From: Akkermansia sp.
GTDB taxonomy: Bacteria; Verrucomicrobiota; Verrucomicrobiia; Verrucomicrobiales; Akkermansiaceae
DNA: 41,577 nucleotides
Direction of reading: 5' to 3'
Assembly (NCBI GenBank): GCA_030535795.1
Contig: JAUNRE010000012.1
Span: 1 to 41,577, forward strand
The notes under the pieces are model-generated. The model made no database searches. It saw only the letters and a list, made by a program, of their open reading frames with translations, and was not told where the DNA came from. The position numbers and the translations under genes were made by a program. Shown one piece after another: positions 7,810 through 17,081 of the stretch (positions are counted from its first letter, which is position 1; each line of letters opens with the position of its first letter).

Positions 7810-10320
7810 ATGGCGGATGATTGCAAGATAAGCCCGATGATGGAACAGTACCTGCGCATGAAGCAGGGATTGCCGGATGATGTGTGGCTTTTCTTCCGCG
7901 TGGGAGACTTCTACGAAATGTTCTTTGAGGACGCAGTGGACTGCTCCGCCGCGCTGGGGCTCACCCTCACCAAACGCCAGAGCATCCCCATGTGCGGCGT
8001 GCCGCACCATGCTGCCGAAGGCTACATAGGCCAGGTCGTGAAAATGGGGCGGCGCGTGGCCATAGCCGACCAGATGACAGACCCGGTGCCCGGTAAGCTG
8101 GTAGAGCGCCAGATTACACGCATCATCTCCGCCGGCACCCTCTCCGACCTCTCTCTGCTCAATGAGAGCGAGCACAACTACATCGTGGCTTGCTACAAGG
8201 ATAAAAAGACCTGGGGATTAGCCTGCGCCGACCACAGTACCGGCGAGTTCACGGTGGTGGACTACGATAACCGCGAGGCGCTTGCCGAGGAAATAGCCCG
8301 CATCCACCCGCGCGAAATGCTGGTGAGCGATGAGCAGAAAGAGCTCTTCACCGGGTTGCCGGTCACACAATATTACGATGGCTACACCTTCCTGCCCGGC
8401 GTAGCCAAGCCTTTTCTCGAAAGCCATTTCAGGGTGCACTCCCTACAAGGCTACGGCTGTGCCCATCTGGTAGCGGCGCTGGGTGCCGCAGCAGCGATTC
8501 TGCACTACCTCAAGCACCAGATGCGCCGCAGCACCGACCACCTCCGCCGCATCTCCCTGCGCCCCACCGACAATGCGGTGCTCATCGACACCGCCAGCCG
8601 TGCCAACCTGGATTTGGTGGAAGCCCGCGGTGGGCTCCGCAACACCCTGCTGGGCGCGCTGGATGGCACGTCCTCACCCATGGGAGCCCGAAAAATGCGC
8701 GACTGGGTACTGCACCCGGTGTGCGACCTGGCAGAGCTGCAACGCCGCCAGGAGCTCATTGCCACCTTTCTGGAAGAGTCCTTCCTGATGAGCAAACTGC
8801 GCGATACCTTCAAAGGTGTGCGCGATACCGAGCGCCTCACATCGCGTCTGGCGCAAAATGCGGGCAATGCCCGCGACCTGCTGGCTCTGGGCACATCGCT
8901 GGCGCTACTGCCCGACATTGGGCAGGATTTGGCGATACTGGCCGAAAAGCAGCCCTTTTTCACCCCCCTGCTGCGGGATCTGGGCGATTTCACCGAACTG
9001 ACAGACCTGCTGGAGCGCGCCATCAGCGATGAACCGCCCGTCACCATCAAAGAAGGCGGCATGATACGCGACGGCTACGACGCCCGACTCGATGAACTCC
9101 GTACTGCATCCCGCGAAGGCAAGGGATGGCTGACCGAGCTGGAAGCACGCGAGCGCGAAGCAACCGGTATCGATTCGCTTAAAATTCGCTACAACAACGT
9201 CTTCGGCTACTACATCGAAGTCACCAAGGCTAACTACGCCAAAGTGCCTGCTCACTACATGCGCAAACAGACTCTCGCGAACGCCGAGCGCTACGTCACC
9301 GAGGAGCTCAAGCGCATGGAAGGCACCATTCTGGGCGCAGATGAGCGCTCCCGCCAGCTGGAATACGAACTCTTCTGCAGCCTGCGCGACGAAGTCGGGC
9401 AATACATTGACCGCATTCAGATAAGTGCCGAGGCACTGGCGGAAGTGGATGTGCTGCTGAGTCTTGCAGAGACGGCACGCCGGCACAACTACTGCCGCCC
9501 GGTGCTGGATGAAAGCCGCGTCCTGCACATCCGCAACGGCCGACACCCCGTCATTGAACAGGTGCAGACGGATACCGCATTCGTGCCCAACGATACGGAA
9601 ATGGACGAGGAGCACGACCGAGTCCTCATCCTCACCGGCCCCAACATGGCCGGTAAATCCACCTACATACGCCAGGTGGCACTTATCACCCTCATGGCAC
9701 AGATGGGCTCCTATGTGCCTGCCGAAGCCGCCCATATAGGACTGGTGGATCGCATCTTCTGCCGCGTAGGAGCCAGCGATGACATTGCACGCGGGCAGTC
9801 CACCTTCATGGTGGAAATGAGCGAAACTGCGCTCATTCTCAACAACGCCACCCGGCGCTCGCTGGTTATTCTGGACGAAATCGGCCGAGGCACAGCGACC
9901 TTCGATGGTCTTTCCATCGCTTGGGCTGTAGCAGAACACCTGCACGACGCCATCGGCTGCCGCACAATGTTTGCCACCCACTACCACGAAATGGTGGATT
10001 TGGAACACACGCACCCCGGAGTCAGCAACCGCCATGTCGAAGTACGCGAGTGGAAGGATGAAATTGTCTTCCTGCGCAAAGTGCTGCCCGGCCCGGCCGA
10101 TAAATCGTACGGCATTCAGGTAGCACGCCTGGCCGGGCTCCCCACGCCCATCATCGACCGCGCAAAACAGATACTCACCCACCTGGAAATGAGTGCCGGC
10201 ACCCGTGAGCCCAAAAATGTACGCCGCCGCAAAGCTCGCGAACACGGCCTGCCTGCCGCCGAACCCACGGCCGACATCACCCAGCTGGATATGTTTGCCA
10301 TGCTCGATGACGGCCTGTAA
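7810..10320 (+). CDS. mutS: DNA mismatch repair protein MutS
   Basis: MutS recognises mismatches and small loops and starts methyl-independent or MutL-directed repair. The 836-residue product has all MutS1 domains. The mismatch-recognition domain carries the GDFYEMF motif (the Phe-x-Glu wedge) near residues 34-40. Connector, lever and clamp domains follow to about residue 560. The ABC-type ATPase has Walker A GPNMAGKST (610-618), the signature region with ARGQSTFMVEM, Walker B VILDEIGRGT and the ATHYHE switch. The smaller MutS2 family is excluded by the wedge motif and by the absence of a Smr domain. The ATG at 7810 is preferred over an upstream in-frame ATG because the promoter -10 lies between them. 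The short C-terminal tail resembles the beta-clamp or tetramerisation region. Confidence 0.97.
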   Translation: MADDCKISPMMEQYLRMKQGLPDDVWLFFRVGDFYEMFFEDAVDCSAALGLTLTKRQSIPMCGVPHHAAEGYIGQVVKMGRRVAIADQMTDPVPGKLVERQITRIISAGTLSDLSLLNESEHNYIVACYKDKKTWGLACADHSTGEFTVVDYDNREALAEEIARIHPREMLVSDEQKELFTGLPVTQYYDGYTFLPGVAKPFLESHFRVHSLQGYGCAHLVAALGAAAAILHYLKHQMRRSTDHLRRISLRPTDNAVLIDTASRANLDLVEARGGLRNTLLGALDGTSSPMGARKMRDWVLHPVCDLAELQRRQELIATFLEESFLMSKLRDTFKGVRDTERLTSRLAQNAGNARDLLALGTSLALLPDIGQDLAILAEKQPFFTPLLRDLGDFTELTDLLERAISDEPPVTIKEGGMIRDGYDARLDELRTASREGKGWLTELEAREREATGIDSLKIRYNNVFGYYIEVTKANYAKVPAHYMRKQTLANAERYVTEELKRMEGTILGADERSRQLEYELFCSLRDEVGQYIDRIQISAEALAEVDVLLSLAETARRHNYCRPVLDESRVLHIRNGRHPVIEQVQTDTAFVPNDTEMDEEHDRVLILTGPNMAGKSTYIRQVALITLMAQMGSYVPAEAAHIGLVDRIFCRVGASDDIARGQSTFMVEMSETALILNNATRRSLVILDEIGRGTATFDGLSIAWAVAEHLHDAIGCRTMFATHYHEMVDLEHTHPGVSNRHVEVREWKDEIVFLRKVLPGPADKSYGIQVARLAGLPTPIIDRAKQILTHLEMSAGTREPKNVRRRKAREHGLPAAEPTADITQLDMFAMLDDGL

Positions 10321-10349
10321 TTTTCACCACCCCCTCAACAAAAGTCAAC

Positions 10350-10760
10350 ATGAACACACAATACACCCTCAATTACAGAGTGATGTACTACGACACCGAT
10401 GCAGGCGGCGTGGTGCACAACCTGGCCTACCTGCGCTGGGTCGAAGAAGCCCGTACCAAGATGGCTATCACCCTCGGCATGGACTACGGCGCCATGGCAA
10501 AGGAAGGACGCCACCTCGTGCTGGTAAGCCATGAGGTACACTACCACTCCCCCGCATTCCTGGCCGATGAGATTCATGTGAACACCTGCCTGGAAAAGGT
10601 CGAGAAGTCCTCCATGTTTGTACGCACAGAAATCCGCCGCGCAGAGAATGACAAGCTGTGTGTGTCCGTGCTGCAGCGCCTGGCTCTTGTCCAGATGCCG
10701 CAGGGGCGTCCCTGCCGCATGCCTGCCGAATGGGTAGCACTGGCGGCGACCCCGGAATAA
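10350..10760 (+). CDS. YbgC-type acyl-CoA thioesterase (hotdog fold)
   Basis: The 136-residue protein is a single hotdog domain. The YDTDAGGVVHN motif (Asp15 and Asp17 in the YbgC/4-hydroxybenzoyl-CoA thioesterase position) is followed by LRWVEEART, a diagnostic pair for this family. YbgC-type enzymes hydrolyse short- to medium-chain acyl-CoA or acyl-ACP thioesters, and in proteobacteria they accompany the Tol-Pal system. No tol genes are nearby here. The gene lies 29 nt after mutS and 18 nt before the SNF2 gene on the same strand, so it is probably co-transcribed. No Shine-Dalgarno is visible. Confidence 0.88.
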   Translation: MNTQYTLNYRVMYYDTDAGGVVHNLAYLRWVEEARTKMAITLGMDYGAMAKEGRHLVLVSHEVHYHSPAFLADEIHVNTCLEKVEKSSMFVRTEIRRAENDKLCVSVLQRLALVQMPQGRPCRMPAEWVALAATPE

Positions 10761-10778
10761 AACGCATCTATTTTCACC

Positions 10779-13700
10779 ATGTCAGCCCCCGAACTTCCCG
10801 GTTTTAAAACAGATCGTTTACCGGAAAATGTGCAGCGACGTATTTCTGAGATTTACTCGCAGTGCCATTTGGAATACGCTGACATTTTGATACTTTTGTT
10901 TGCCCATCTTTTACCGGGATTAAAACTCACCGGCATCAGCAATCTGGTGACGGCGATGGGCTTTAATCACCTGAAAAAAGATTTTAAGACCTGGGGCACC
11001 AATCTCGCCATAAACAAAGCGCTGAGAATCCAGCAATCGGCCTGTTATCCGACCGGGGACATCAGTATAGAGGAAGCGACGGAGTGGATGCACCTTCCCC
11101 TGCTGAAAAATGTGCGCAAACTGATTTTAGCAAATGCCCAAAAAGCTATTGAATCAGTTGGCGACAATTACACACTCTCAGTGCTGTTTCCGGTGTGCCG
11201 AGGCTTGCGGCTCATGGGGGAGCACTCCCTGGCATGGCAACTGCTGAAGCAAACACAACGGCAGACTTCCAAGTGGGCACAGATACCGGCAACCTATGAA
11301 TTAGCATACTTTTTCATGTGTTCGGTCGACCGCACGTTGGATGACATCCCCAACGAGCAGGAAGACTTGTTACCTGTTTTGCTGCCATCATATTATTGCC
11401 ACCGCGCACAGGATGAACTCCCTTCTTTCCACCCCATCGAGTGGTGGGCACAGCATCCTCCGGCAGATAAGTACGACTGGCTGGACAGAGCCGGCATGTT
11501 CATTTTTATGGCGGCGCAAAGCGGAAATTGGGACATTCTGCATCAACTTTCAGTCGGAGCCCCAAAGAATGCTCCCTTGTCGGGGATTCTGGAGCTGCTG
11601 AACGACTGGCGAAACGGCAAATGGAGTTCACTTACCCATATTTTCGATGTACTGGAAGTTTGCAAGAAAAATTTCAACACCGATTTTGCTCCATTAAAGG
11701 CACTGTTATCACCACTCACTCTGATTTGTTACCTTAGGTTAAAGAGGTGTTCGGAAAACATTGCCTACCACGCTCGATATTGCCTACTCAATGTGTATAC
11801 TGCTTCCAACGTGCTGTTCGCAGACAACACCATAGCAGTACGCGAAGTGAACTTCCACACAGAAAAGATAACGTGGCTGAACAAGCGCCCCCTCGATTTA
11901 CTACCTAAAGCATTGGGCATCAGTAATCGAACCGCATTCCCGGCTATCAGCGAAGCAGAAACGGAAGCCTTGTACCGGGCCTGCCTCACACTGCGCGACA
12001 AAGGATTGGGGCTCTATGCTTTTTACATGGCCAATGCGCTGCATTGCTTCCCTTGCTACACTGATGCTCAGCATGCTGAGCTGGAGGCAATCCTTCAGAG
12101 TCGACCGGATTTACCGCTCTTCTGCAAAAATGTTACAATGGGGTCTACCCATGACCGGGTGCTTGCCGAACTGGGAGCCATTCGTAAACAAACCACCGCT
12201 AATACCCCCGAGCAGGAAAAGCGTATTCTCTGGGTACTGCAAGGCGATGAAAAGGCTCAAACGCTCACTCATTTCACAGCACGTATACAGAAAAGAAAAG
12301 CAAACGGCAAGTTCAGCCCGGGGCAACGCGTCTTCATTCCCCACCTGATCGAGGGAAAACACAACGAGTATCTTTCGGAAAAAGACAAACAGTTCGTCAA
12401 CGTCCTCCGAGAGGCTCCTGCTTTCTCCTTTTGGCGAAGCAGTTTTGAAGAAGAAATCTCGCAGGAACGCATCACCGCACTCTGCGGTAGTCCCAATATA
12501 GTCCTCTCTCTCCGGGAAAAAGAATATCCCATCGAGCTCGAGGCCATGCTGCCGACGCTCAACATTTCCAAAGGCAAGAAAGAAATCAAACTCCAAATTG
12601 ATGGCCTGCGACAAAAAGATGTCAAACTCATCCACCTCGGAGGCAACAAATACGGGGTATACCAGCAACTACCTGAGCACGAACAAGTATGCCGAATTCT
12701 GGAAACTTACAGCGGTAAGCTCAGCATGAACTTCCCGCTTTCCTACCACGATAAGTTGGTAGAAAAAATCACCGGATTCAGCGATATTTTCCGCCTGACG
12801 GGAAATATAGGCGGCGACTCCATTAAAGAAAGAGACGCTGAGTACAAAGGCGTCGTACAAATGCGGGGAGAGAATGGGATGTTACAGGGCAGCCTGCGTC
12901 TGGAACTCATCCCCGGGGGGCCTCTGGTTGTCTTCGGTCAGGGGGAGAAAAACTTTTTCCTGAGAGATGAAGAAACTGCGCAGGTGATACACCGCGATTT
13001 GAAAGAGGAACGCAATCTTCTGGCAAAGCTTATGGCTCTCTGTCCCACCCTGGAAGCCGCGGTGGACTCGGTTGGCTGCTGGCACACCCCGGTTACGGAT
13101 GAAGCCCTGCGCATCCTTGAAGAATTGCAAAACTGCCCGCCGCAGATGCTGGAAGTACGTTGGCCAGATGGCGACGCGTTAAGCATCAAAACCATGCAGG
13201 ACTTCACCGCATTCGACATCAATGTCAGCAAATCCTCATCGGAATGGCTGCAAATCGGGGGTGATGTGCGCGTTGATGAAAATCTGGTGATGAAGCTCAC
13301 CGAATTGCTGCGCTGCATACAGACCGAGCCTGGCCAATACGTGCGGCTCGACGCAAGCCACTTCCTGCGACTCTCGCGTAATCTGGAGCGCCAACTGCGC
13401 ACCCTGAGCGCCGTAGCACGCCCCATGGGTAAAGGATCCGCTAAAAAGAAAGACGCACAGATTTCCACGGCAGCCTTACTGCTGCTCGGACAAGCCGAGG
13501 GAGACGCCCCCCTGCCCGCGATACTGCAGGATAAAGTTCAGGAGATTACACAGCGCTATAACACGGTTGCGCGCCTTCCGCGGCAACTGCGAGCCGACCT
13601 GCGAGATTACCAGAAAGAAGGATACCGCTGGTTGCAAAGTCTCATGAATTGCGGACTCGGTGCCTGCCTGGCCGATGACATGGGACTTGGCAAAACCCTG

Positions 13701-14927
13701 CAAGTGCTCAGTGTCCTGCTGGCACGCGCAACAGATGGCCCCTCCCTGGTCATTGCCCCGGTAAGTGTTTGCTCTAACTGGATGCATGAGGCGAGCCGTT
13801 TCACGCCCACCCTCACTACACACATGCTGGGAGCAGAGAACCGAAAGGAGACGGTAGAGAAGTTAGGCAAACGAGACGTGTTGGTGTGCAGCTACGGCCT
13901 GCTTGTCACCGAGCGGGAATTACTGGCCGAAGTCAACTGGAATATCATCGTCCTGGATGAAGCTCAGTATATCAAGAATGACACCTCACAGCGAGCCCAG
14001 GCAGCCGGTGAGTTGAGCGCGAAGTGCCGCATTGCCGCTACCGGCACCCCCATCGAAAATAACCTCGCCGAACTCCGTAGCATCTTCGATTTCCTCAATC
14101 CGGGCTTTCTGGGCACCCGAGATGAGTTTAACACCAAATTTACGGCCACGACGGAGCAACGAAAACTGCTCAGACGTATCGTCTCACCGTTCATCTTGCG
14201 ACGTCTCAAGGGAGACGTGCTTGACGAACTGCCCCCCAAAACAGAAACAACCCATTACATCACGCTCAGCGACAAAGAACGCGCCCTGTACGAAGCGACG
14301 CGTCGCGAAGCTCTGGTTACGGCACAGGAAAGCGAAAACCGCTTTTCCATACTTGCTCAACTCATGAAATTGCGGCGTCTCTGTTGCCACCCGCAGCTTG
14401 CGCTACCCGAGAGCGGGCTGCCATCTGCCAAGCTAACGGCACTGCTGGAGCTGGTTCAGGAGCTGCGAGAATCCGGCCACCGTGCTCTCATTTTCAGCCA
14501 ATTCACAGACATGTTGGCTCATGTTCGCGCTCTGTTTAACCGGCATGAGCTCAGCTACAGCTATCTGGACGGCAGCACCCCACAGAAAAACAGAGCCAAA
14601 GCCGTAGAGCAGTTCAACGCCGGAGAGACGGATTTCTTCCTTATCTCCCTCAAAGCCGGTGGCACCGGCCTGAATCTCACCACGGCGGATTACGTCATCC
14701 TGCTAGACCCTTGGTGGAACCCCGCCGTAGAAGACCAAGCCGCCGACCGTACCCACCGCATCGGCCAGCGCAACCCCGTCACCATCTGCCGCTTAGTTTG
14801 CTCCGATACCATCGAAGAACGCGTGCTGAAACTCCATAAGGACAAGCGCCAATTGGTAGACGATGTGCTCAGCGGCGAGAAAAAATCCACCCCCCTCAGT
14901 ATCAAAGAACTCACAGAACTCATCTAA
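10779..14927 (+). CDS. SNF2/SWI2-family ATPase with a long N-terminal region
   Basis: The 1382-residue protein carries a complete SNF2 motor in its last ~430 residues. Motif I DDMGLGKT lies at about 966-973, motif II DEAQ at 1060-1063, and motif III is in the ATGTPIENN segment. The C-terminal RecA lobe ends with DPWWNPAVEDQAADRTHRIGQ-type motifs at about 1310-1328. These ATPases translocate on double-stranded DNA and remodel bound proteins; bacterial members include RapA-like and uncharacterised groups. The first ~950 residues have no domain I recognise and no obvious SWIM zinc finger, and the N-terminal third is visibly more AT-rich than the neighbouring genes. It follows mutS and the thioesterase in one apparent unit, and the damaged thioredoxin-like gene starts 5 nt after its stop. 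Its cellular target is unknown. Confidence 0.9.
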   Translation: MSAPELPGFKTDRLPENVQRRISEIYSQCHLEYADILILLFAHLLPGLKLTGISNLVTAMGFNHLKKDFKTWGTNLAINKALRIQQSACYPTGDISIEEATEWMHLPLLKNVRKLILANAQKAIESVGDNYTLSVLFPVCRGLRLMGEHSLAWQLLKQTQRQTSKWAQIPATYELAYFFMCSVDRTLDDIPNEQEDLLPVLLPSYYCHRAQDELPSFHPIEWWAQHPPADKYDWLDRAGMFIFMAAQSGNWDILHQLSVGAPKNAPLSGILELLNDWRNGKWSSLTHIFDVLEVCKKNFNTDFAPLKALLSPLTLICYLRLKRCSENIAYHARYCLLNVYTASNVLFADNTIAVREVNFHTEKITWLNKRPLDLLPKALGISNRTAFPAISEAETEALYRACLTLRDKGLGLYAFYMANALHCFPCYTDAQHAELEAILQSRPDLPLFCKNVTMGSTHDRVLAELGAIRKQTTANTPEQEKRILWVLQGDEKAQTLTHFTARIQKRKANGKFSPGQRVFIPHLIEGKHNEYLSEKDKQFVNVLREAPAFSFWRSSFEEEISQERITALCGSPNIVLSLREKEYPIELEAMLPTLNISKGKKEIKLQIDGLRQKDVKLIHLGGNKYGVYQQLPEHEQVCRILETYSGKLSMNFPLSYHDKLVEKITGFSDIFRLTGNIGGDSIKERDAEYKGVVQMRGENGMLQGSLRLELIPGGPLVVFGQGEKNFFLRDEETAQVIHRDLKEERNLLAKLMALCPTLEAAVDSVGCWHTPVTDEALRILEELQNCPPQMLEVRWPDGDALSIKTMQDFTAFDINVSKSSSEWLQIGGDVRVDENLVMKLTELLRCIQTEPGQYVRLDASHFLRLSRNLERQLRTLSAVARPMGKGSAKKKDAQISTAALLLLGQAEGDAPLPAILQDKVQEITQRYNTVARLPRQLRADLRDYQKEGYRWLQSLMNCGLGACLADDMGLGKTLQVLSVLLARATDGPSLVIAPVSVCSNWMHEASRFTPTLTTHMLGAENRKETVEKLGKRDVLVCSYGLLVTERELLAEVNWNIIVLDEAQYIKNDTSQRAQAAGELSAKCRIAATGTPIENNLAELRSIFDFLNPGFLGTRDEFNTKFTATTEQRKLLRRIVSPFILRRLKGDVLDELPPKTETTHYITLSDKERALYEATRREALVTAQESENRFSILAQLMKLRRLCCHPQLALPESGLPSAKLTALLELVQELRESGHRALIFSQFTDMLAHVRALFNRHELSYSYLDGSTPQKNRAKAVEQFNAGETDFFLISLKAGGTGLNLTTADYVILLDPWWNPAVEDQAADRTHRIGQRNPVTICRLVCSDTIEERVLKLHKDKRQLVDDVLSGEKKSTPLSIKELTELI

Positions 14928-14932
14928 ACATC

Positions 14933-15628
14933 ATGAAACACATCATACTCCCCATCATCCTAATGCTCGGGCTCAGCTCCTAGGCACTGCCGGTAGCAGA
15001 GGCTCAAAGCCCCGCCACAAACTCCCGAAGCGTTAAGAAAAAAAACAAAAAGAAAAAACAAAGCGCCAAGGAGAAAAGAGAAGCGAAAAAAGCTCAGCAA
15101 GCCGCTGCCAAAGCAGAAAAAGAAGCAGCTAAAGCCCAAAAGCTCATCGCCAAGAAAGCAGCCGCCGCCAAACGCGCCTTTGAGACAGCCGAGCCTACCA
15201 GCCCTGTGGGTAAATTCCTGAAAGAACAGACCTATGCCACGGATGCTCGCCCCAACTTGGAGGCAAAATACTACGTCATCTACCGCTCTTCCTCCACTTG
15301 CGTTCACTGCCACAAGACACTACCCCAGGTACTCGCAGCCTATGCTGAAATGCAGCAAAGCGGTAAGGTGGAGCTTATCTTCGACAGCTACGATGGAGAA
15401 CTCTCCGCTACCACCGCCTATTTGCAGAAAAACAAAATTCCCTTCCCGGCCGTGCATAACCCCGCCATGCAAAAAATGCCCGGAGCGCTTCATAAGTACC
15501 TGGCTCTGCCGCCGGGCATGTTCATTGTCACAGCCGAGGGCAAACGCATAGCAGAAGGCCATCTCTCTGCCGTGCTGCCGGATTGGAAAAAGCACACCCT
15601 CGACAAGGAAGAGGATTCCCAGGAATAA
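14933..15628 (+). pseudogene. Exported thioredoxin-like protein gene with an in-frame amber codon in the signal peptide
   Basis: The reading frame starts at ATG 14933 with a hydrophobic signal sequence (MKHIILPIILMLGLSS). It meets TAG at codon 17 (14981-14983), then continues without another stop to 15628. After the TAG come ALPVAEA (a plausible cleavage site), a very Lys/Ala-rich charged linker of about 70 residues and a thioredoxin-like domain with a CVHC redox motif. The intact protein would have about 231 residues and act in the periplasm. Either this is a recent nonsense mutation or assembly error, or the domain is made from an internal start such as GTG 15206, which would leave it cytoplasmic. 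Reassigned TAG is unlikely because rlmH ends in TAG. The 5-nt gap after the SNF2 gene implies co-transcription. Confidence 0.7.
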
Positions 15629-15663
15629 GTGCACTTTTCCGCAACCCTCCGATTTCAATACCA

Positions 15664-15700
15664 TTTCCCCCGCAAAACAGAAAAGTTTTTGCGGGGGAAA
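15664..15700. terminator. Strong hairpin between convergent genes, probable terminator
   Basis: A 14-bp inverted repeat pairs TTTCCCCCGCAAAA (15664-15677) with TTTTGCGGGGGAAA (15687-15700) around a 9-nt loop. It lies between the gene ending at 15628 (plus) and that ending at 15734 (minus). Its flanks lack the usual run of T, so factor-independent termination is not certain. Confidence 0.5.
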
Positions 15701-15733
15701 ATAGCATCGGCGTACTATCCGGGCAACAACAAA

Positions 15734-16246
15734 TCAAAGCCCGTTCATGCTGGCGAGTTTGGCACGCAAAGCCTCGATACCCGCGGAGCAGTCGTCAATT
15801 TCATATACAGCCTGCTCCATAGGACAACGCCCGGAAAAATGGCGGTTGAGAATCTGCGGCACGATAGTGCGCGCATGCACAACAATACCGTGTGCTTGCA
15901 ACATATCGCGAGCATCTTCGGACATAACAAGAGCCGTCACGGAGCGCACGCCACCCTCTATAGCAATCATGGCAGCAGCTCGCCCCACTATTTTATCCAC
16001 CAGGTCGGCGCCTTCCATATCCGCCCCACGTTCATCCAGCAGTGCCAGCAGAGGCAGTATTCCGGCGCCAAGCCCTTCGGCCACAAGTGCGCCATCTTTC
16101 ACCAGGGCGCAGGATGCCTCACCGGCACGAATCTGAACAAGAGCGGCAGCGACATCAGGCGCAGCGGCGGTGGCGGAAGCGGGCAGGTCGGCAGCCGATG
16201 CTGTAGACAGCGCGGCCAAGGCAAGCAGAAAAGGCGTTTTCTTCAT
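15734..16246 (-). CDS. Exported DUF1893-like protein
   Basis: The 170-residue protein begins with a signal peptide (MKKT, a hydrophobic core and an ASA-A site near residue 18). The rest matches the pattern of the DUF1893 family: CALVKDGALV, a GILPLLALLDE segment, DLVDKIVGRAAAMIAIEGGV, then HGIVVHARTIVPQILNR and the CPMEQAV motif near the C terminus. DUF1893 proteins have a cytidine-deaminase-like fold and unknown function. The usual members are short and cytoplasmic, so a clear signal peptide is unusual. It starts 22 nt after the amidase gene and is the last gene of the unit that begins at 17986. A role at the envelope is inferred from this context. Confidence 0.8.
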   Translation of the reverse strand: MKKTPFLLALAALSTASAADLPASATAAAPDVAAALVQIRAGEASCALVKDGALVAEGLGAGILPLLALLDERGADMEGADLVDKIVGRAAAMIAIEGGVRSVTALVMSEDARDMLQAHGIVVHARTIVPQILNRHFSGRCPMEQAVYEIDDCSAGIEALRAKLASMNGL

Positions 16247-16268
16247 GGCAGGATACGAGGAGGAGAGG

Positions 16269-17081
16269 TTAGCGAGAGGATTTGAGCCAATTCACCACAC
16301 CTTTACCGATGGTGCGGGCGAGTTTGCGGGCATTGGCATCGTTGCAGATGTAGTCCACATGCGCACGGTTATTGACGTAAACAGCTTCAAAAACGATAGC
16401 CGGAATACCGCTGGCATCGAGAGCATTCATCCACCCGGCAGACGGCTGAGAGCCGATATAGCGAGGCAGCACCTTAATCCCCTTGCCGGCGTTGGGCATA
16501 CCGCCCGGGCGGTCCAGAATATCGCTGCGCATGGCGGCACACACGCTTTCGGCCAAGACCTGGCCGTTCTTGCGGTTGCAGATGATAAGGCCGGAGGGAG
16601 GCGTGGTGCTCCACTTGCTGCCCACGCTGTTGAGGTGCAGGAACACCATACAGCGGGCTTTCAGGTCAATGGCGTGGTCTGCACAAATCATACCGCAGCC
16701 AATATACTCAGGATAATGCGTGGAGGGGTAACGCACAGCGCCTTTATCCGGCTTATTGAGCTGTTGCACACCGGCGGCACGGCAGGCATCGAGCACTGGC
16801 TTTTTGGTGGGCGCCACACCGCGATTAAGCACAACACAGCGGTAGCCCGCCTCCTCAATGGCGGCTTTCACCTCACCCGCATACATGCACCAGAATTCGT
16901 ACTCGTTCACCCGTCCGTCCGGAGACCCGGCTCCGCGAGAGGTGGATTGATGGCCGATATCGAGCACGACCGGGCCTGAGAGATTGGCGGTGGGAGCAGT
17001 AGTGCGTTTCTTACCGGCGGCCATAGTCGAGCAGGCCGTCAACAGGAACAAACACATGAGGATGGAGGTGAGATACTTCAT
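16269..17081 (-). CDS. N-acetylmuramoyl-L-alanine amidase (Amidase_3), lipoprotein
   Basis: The 270-residue protein has a lipoprotein signal ending in LTAC (Cys17). The catalytic domain is of the zinc-dependent Amidase_3 type that cleaves the amide bond between MurNAc and L-Ala in peptidoglycan. VVLDIGHQ gives His44, NEYEF gives Glu60 and FLHLNS gives His149 as zinc ligands, while FEAVYVNN supplies the catalytic Glu232. An insertion around residues 90-130 with a PTHYPEY-like segment is larger than in E. coli AmiC. There is no SPOR or AMIN domain. Membrane anchoring would keep it close to the wall. Its start overlaps the upstream gene by 4 nt (ATGA), showing translational coupling with the membrane protein at 17078-17986. 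Confidence 0.87.
   Translation of the reverse strand: MKYLTSILMCLFLLTACSTMAAGKKRTTAPTANLSGPVVLDIGHQSTSRGAGSPDGRVNEYEFWCMYAGEVKAAIEEAGYRCVVLNRGVAPTKKPVLDACRAAGVQQLNKPDKGAVRYPSTHYPEYIGCGMICADHAIDLKARCMVFLHLNSVGSKWSTTPPSGLIICNRKNGQVLAESVCAAMRSDILDRPGGMPNAGKGIKVLPRYIGSQPSAGWMNALDASGIPAIVFEAVYVNNRAHVDYICNDANARKLARTIGKGVVNWLKSSR

Noticed and set aside
8905..10245. Minus-strand open frame of 446 codons opposite mutS
   Set aside because: Shadow of the conserved MutS ATPase domain, with no start context or motif.
14981..14983. TAG as a reassigned sense codon
   Set aside because: rlmH ends in TAG at its expected C terminus, so TAG is a normal stop in this genome.
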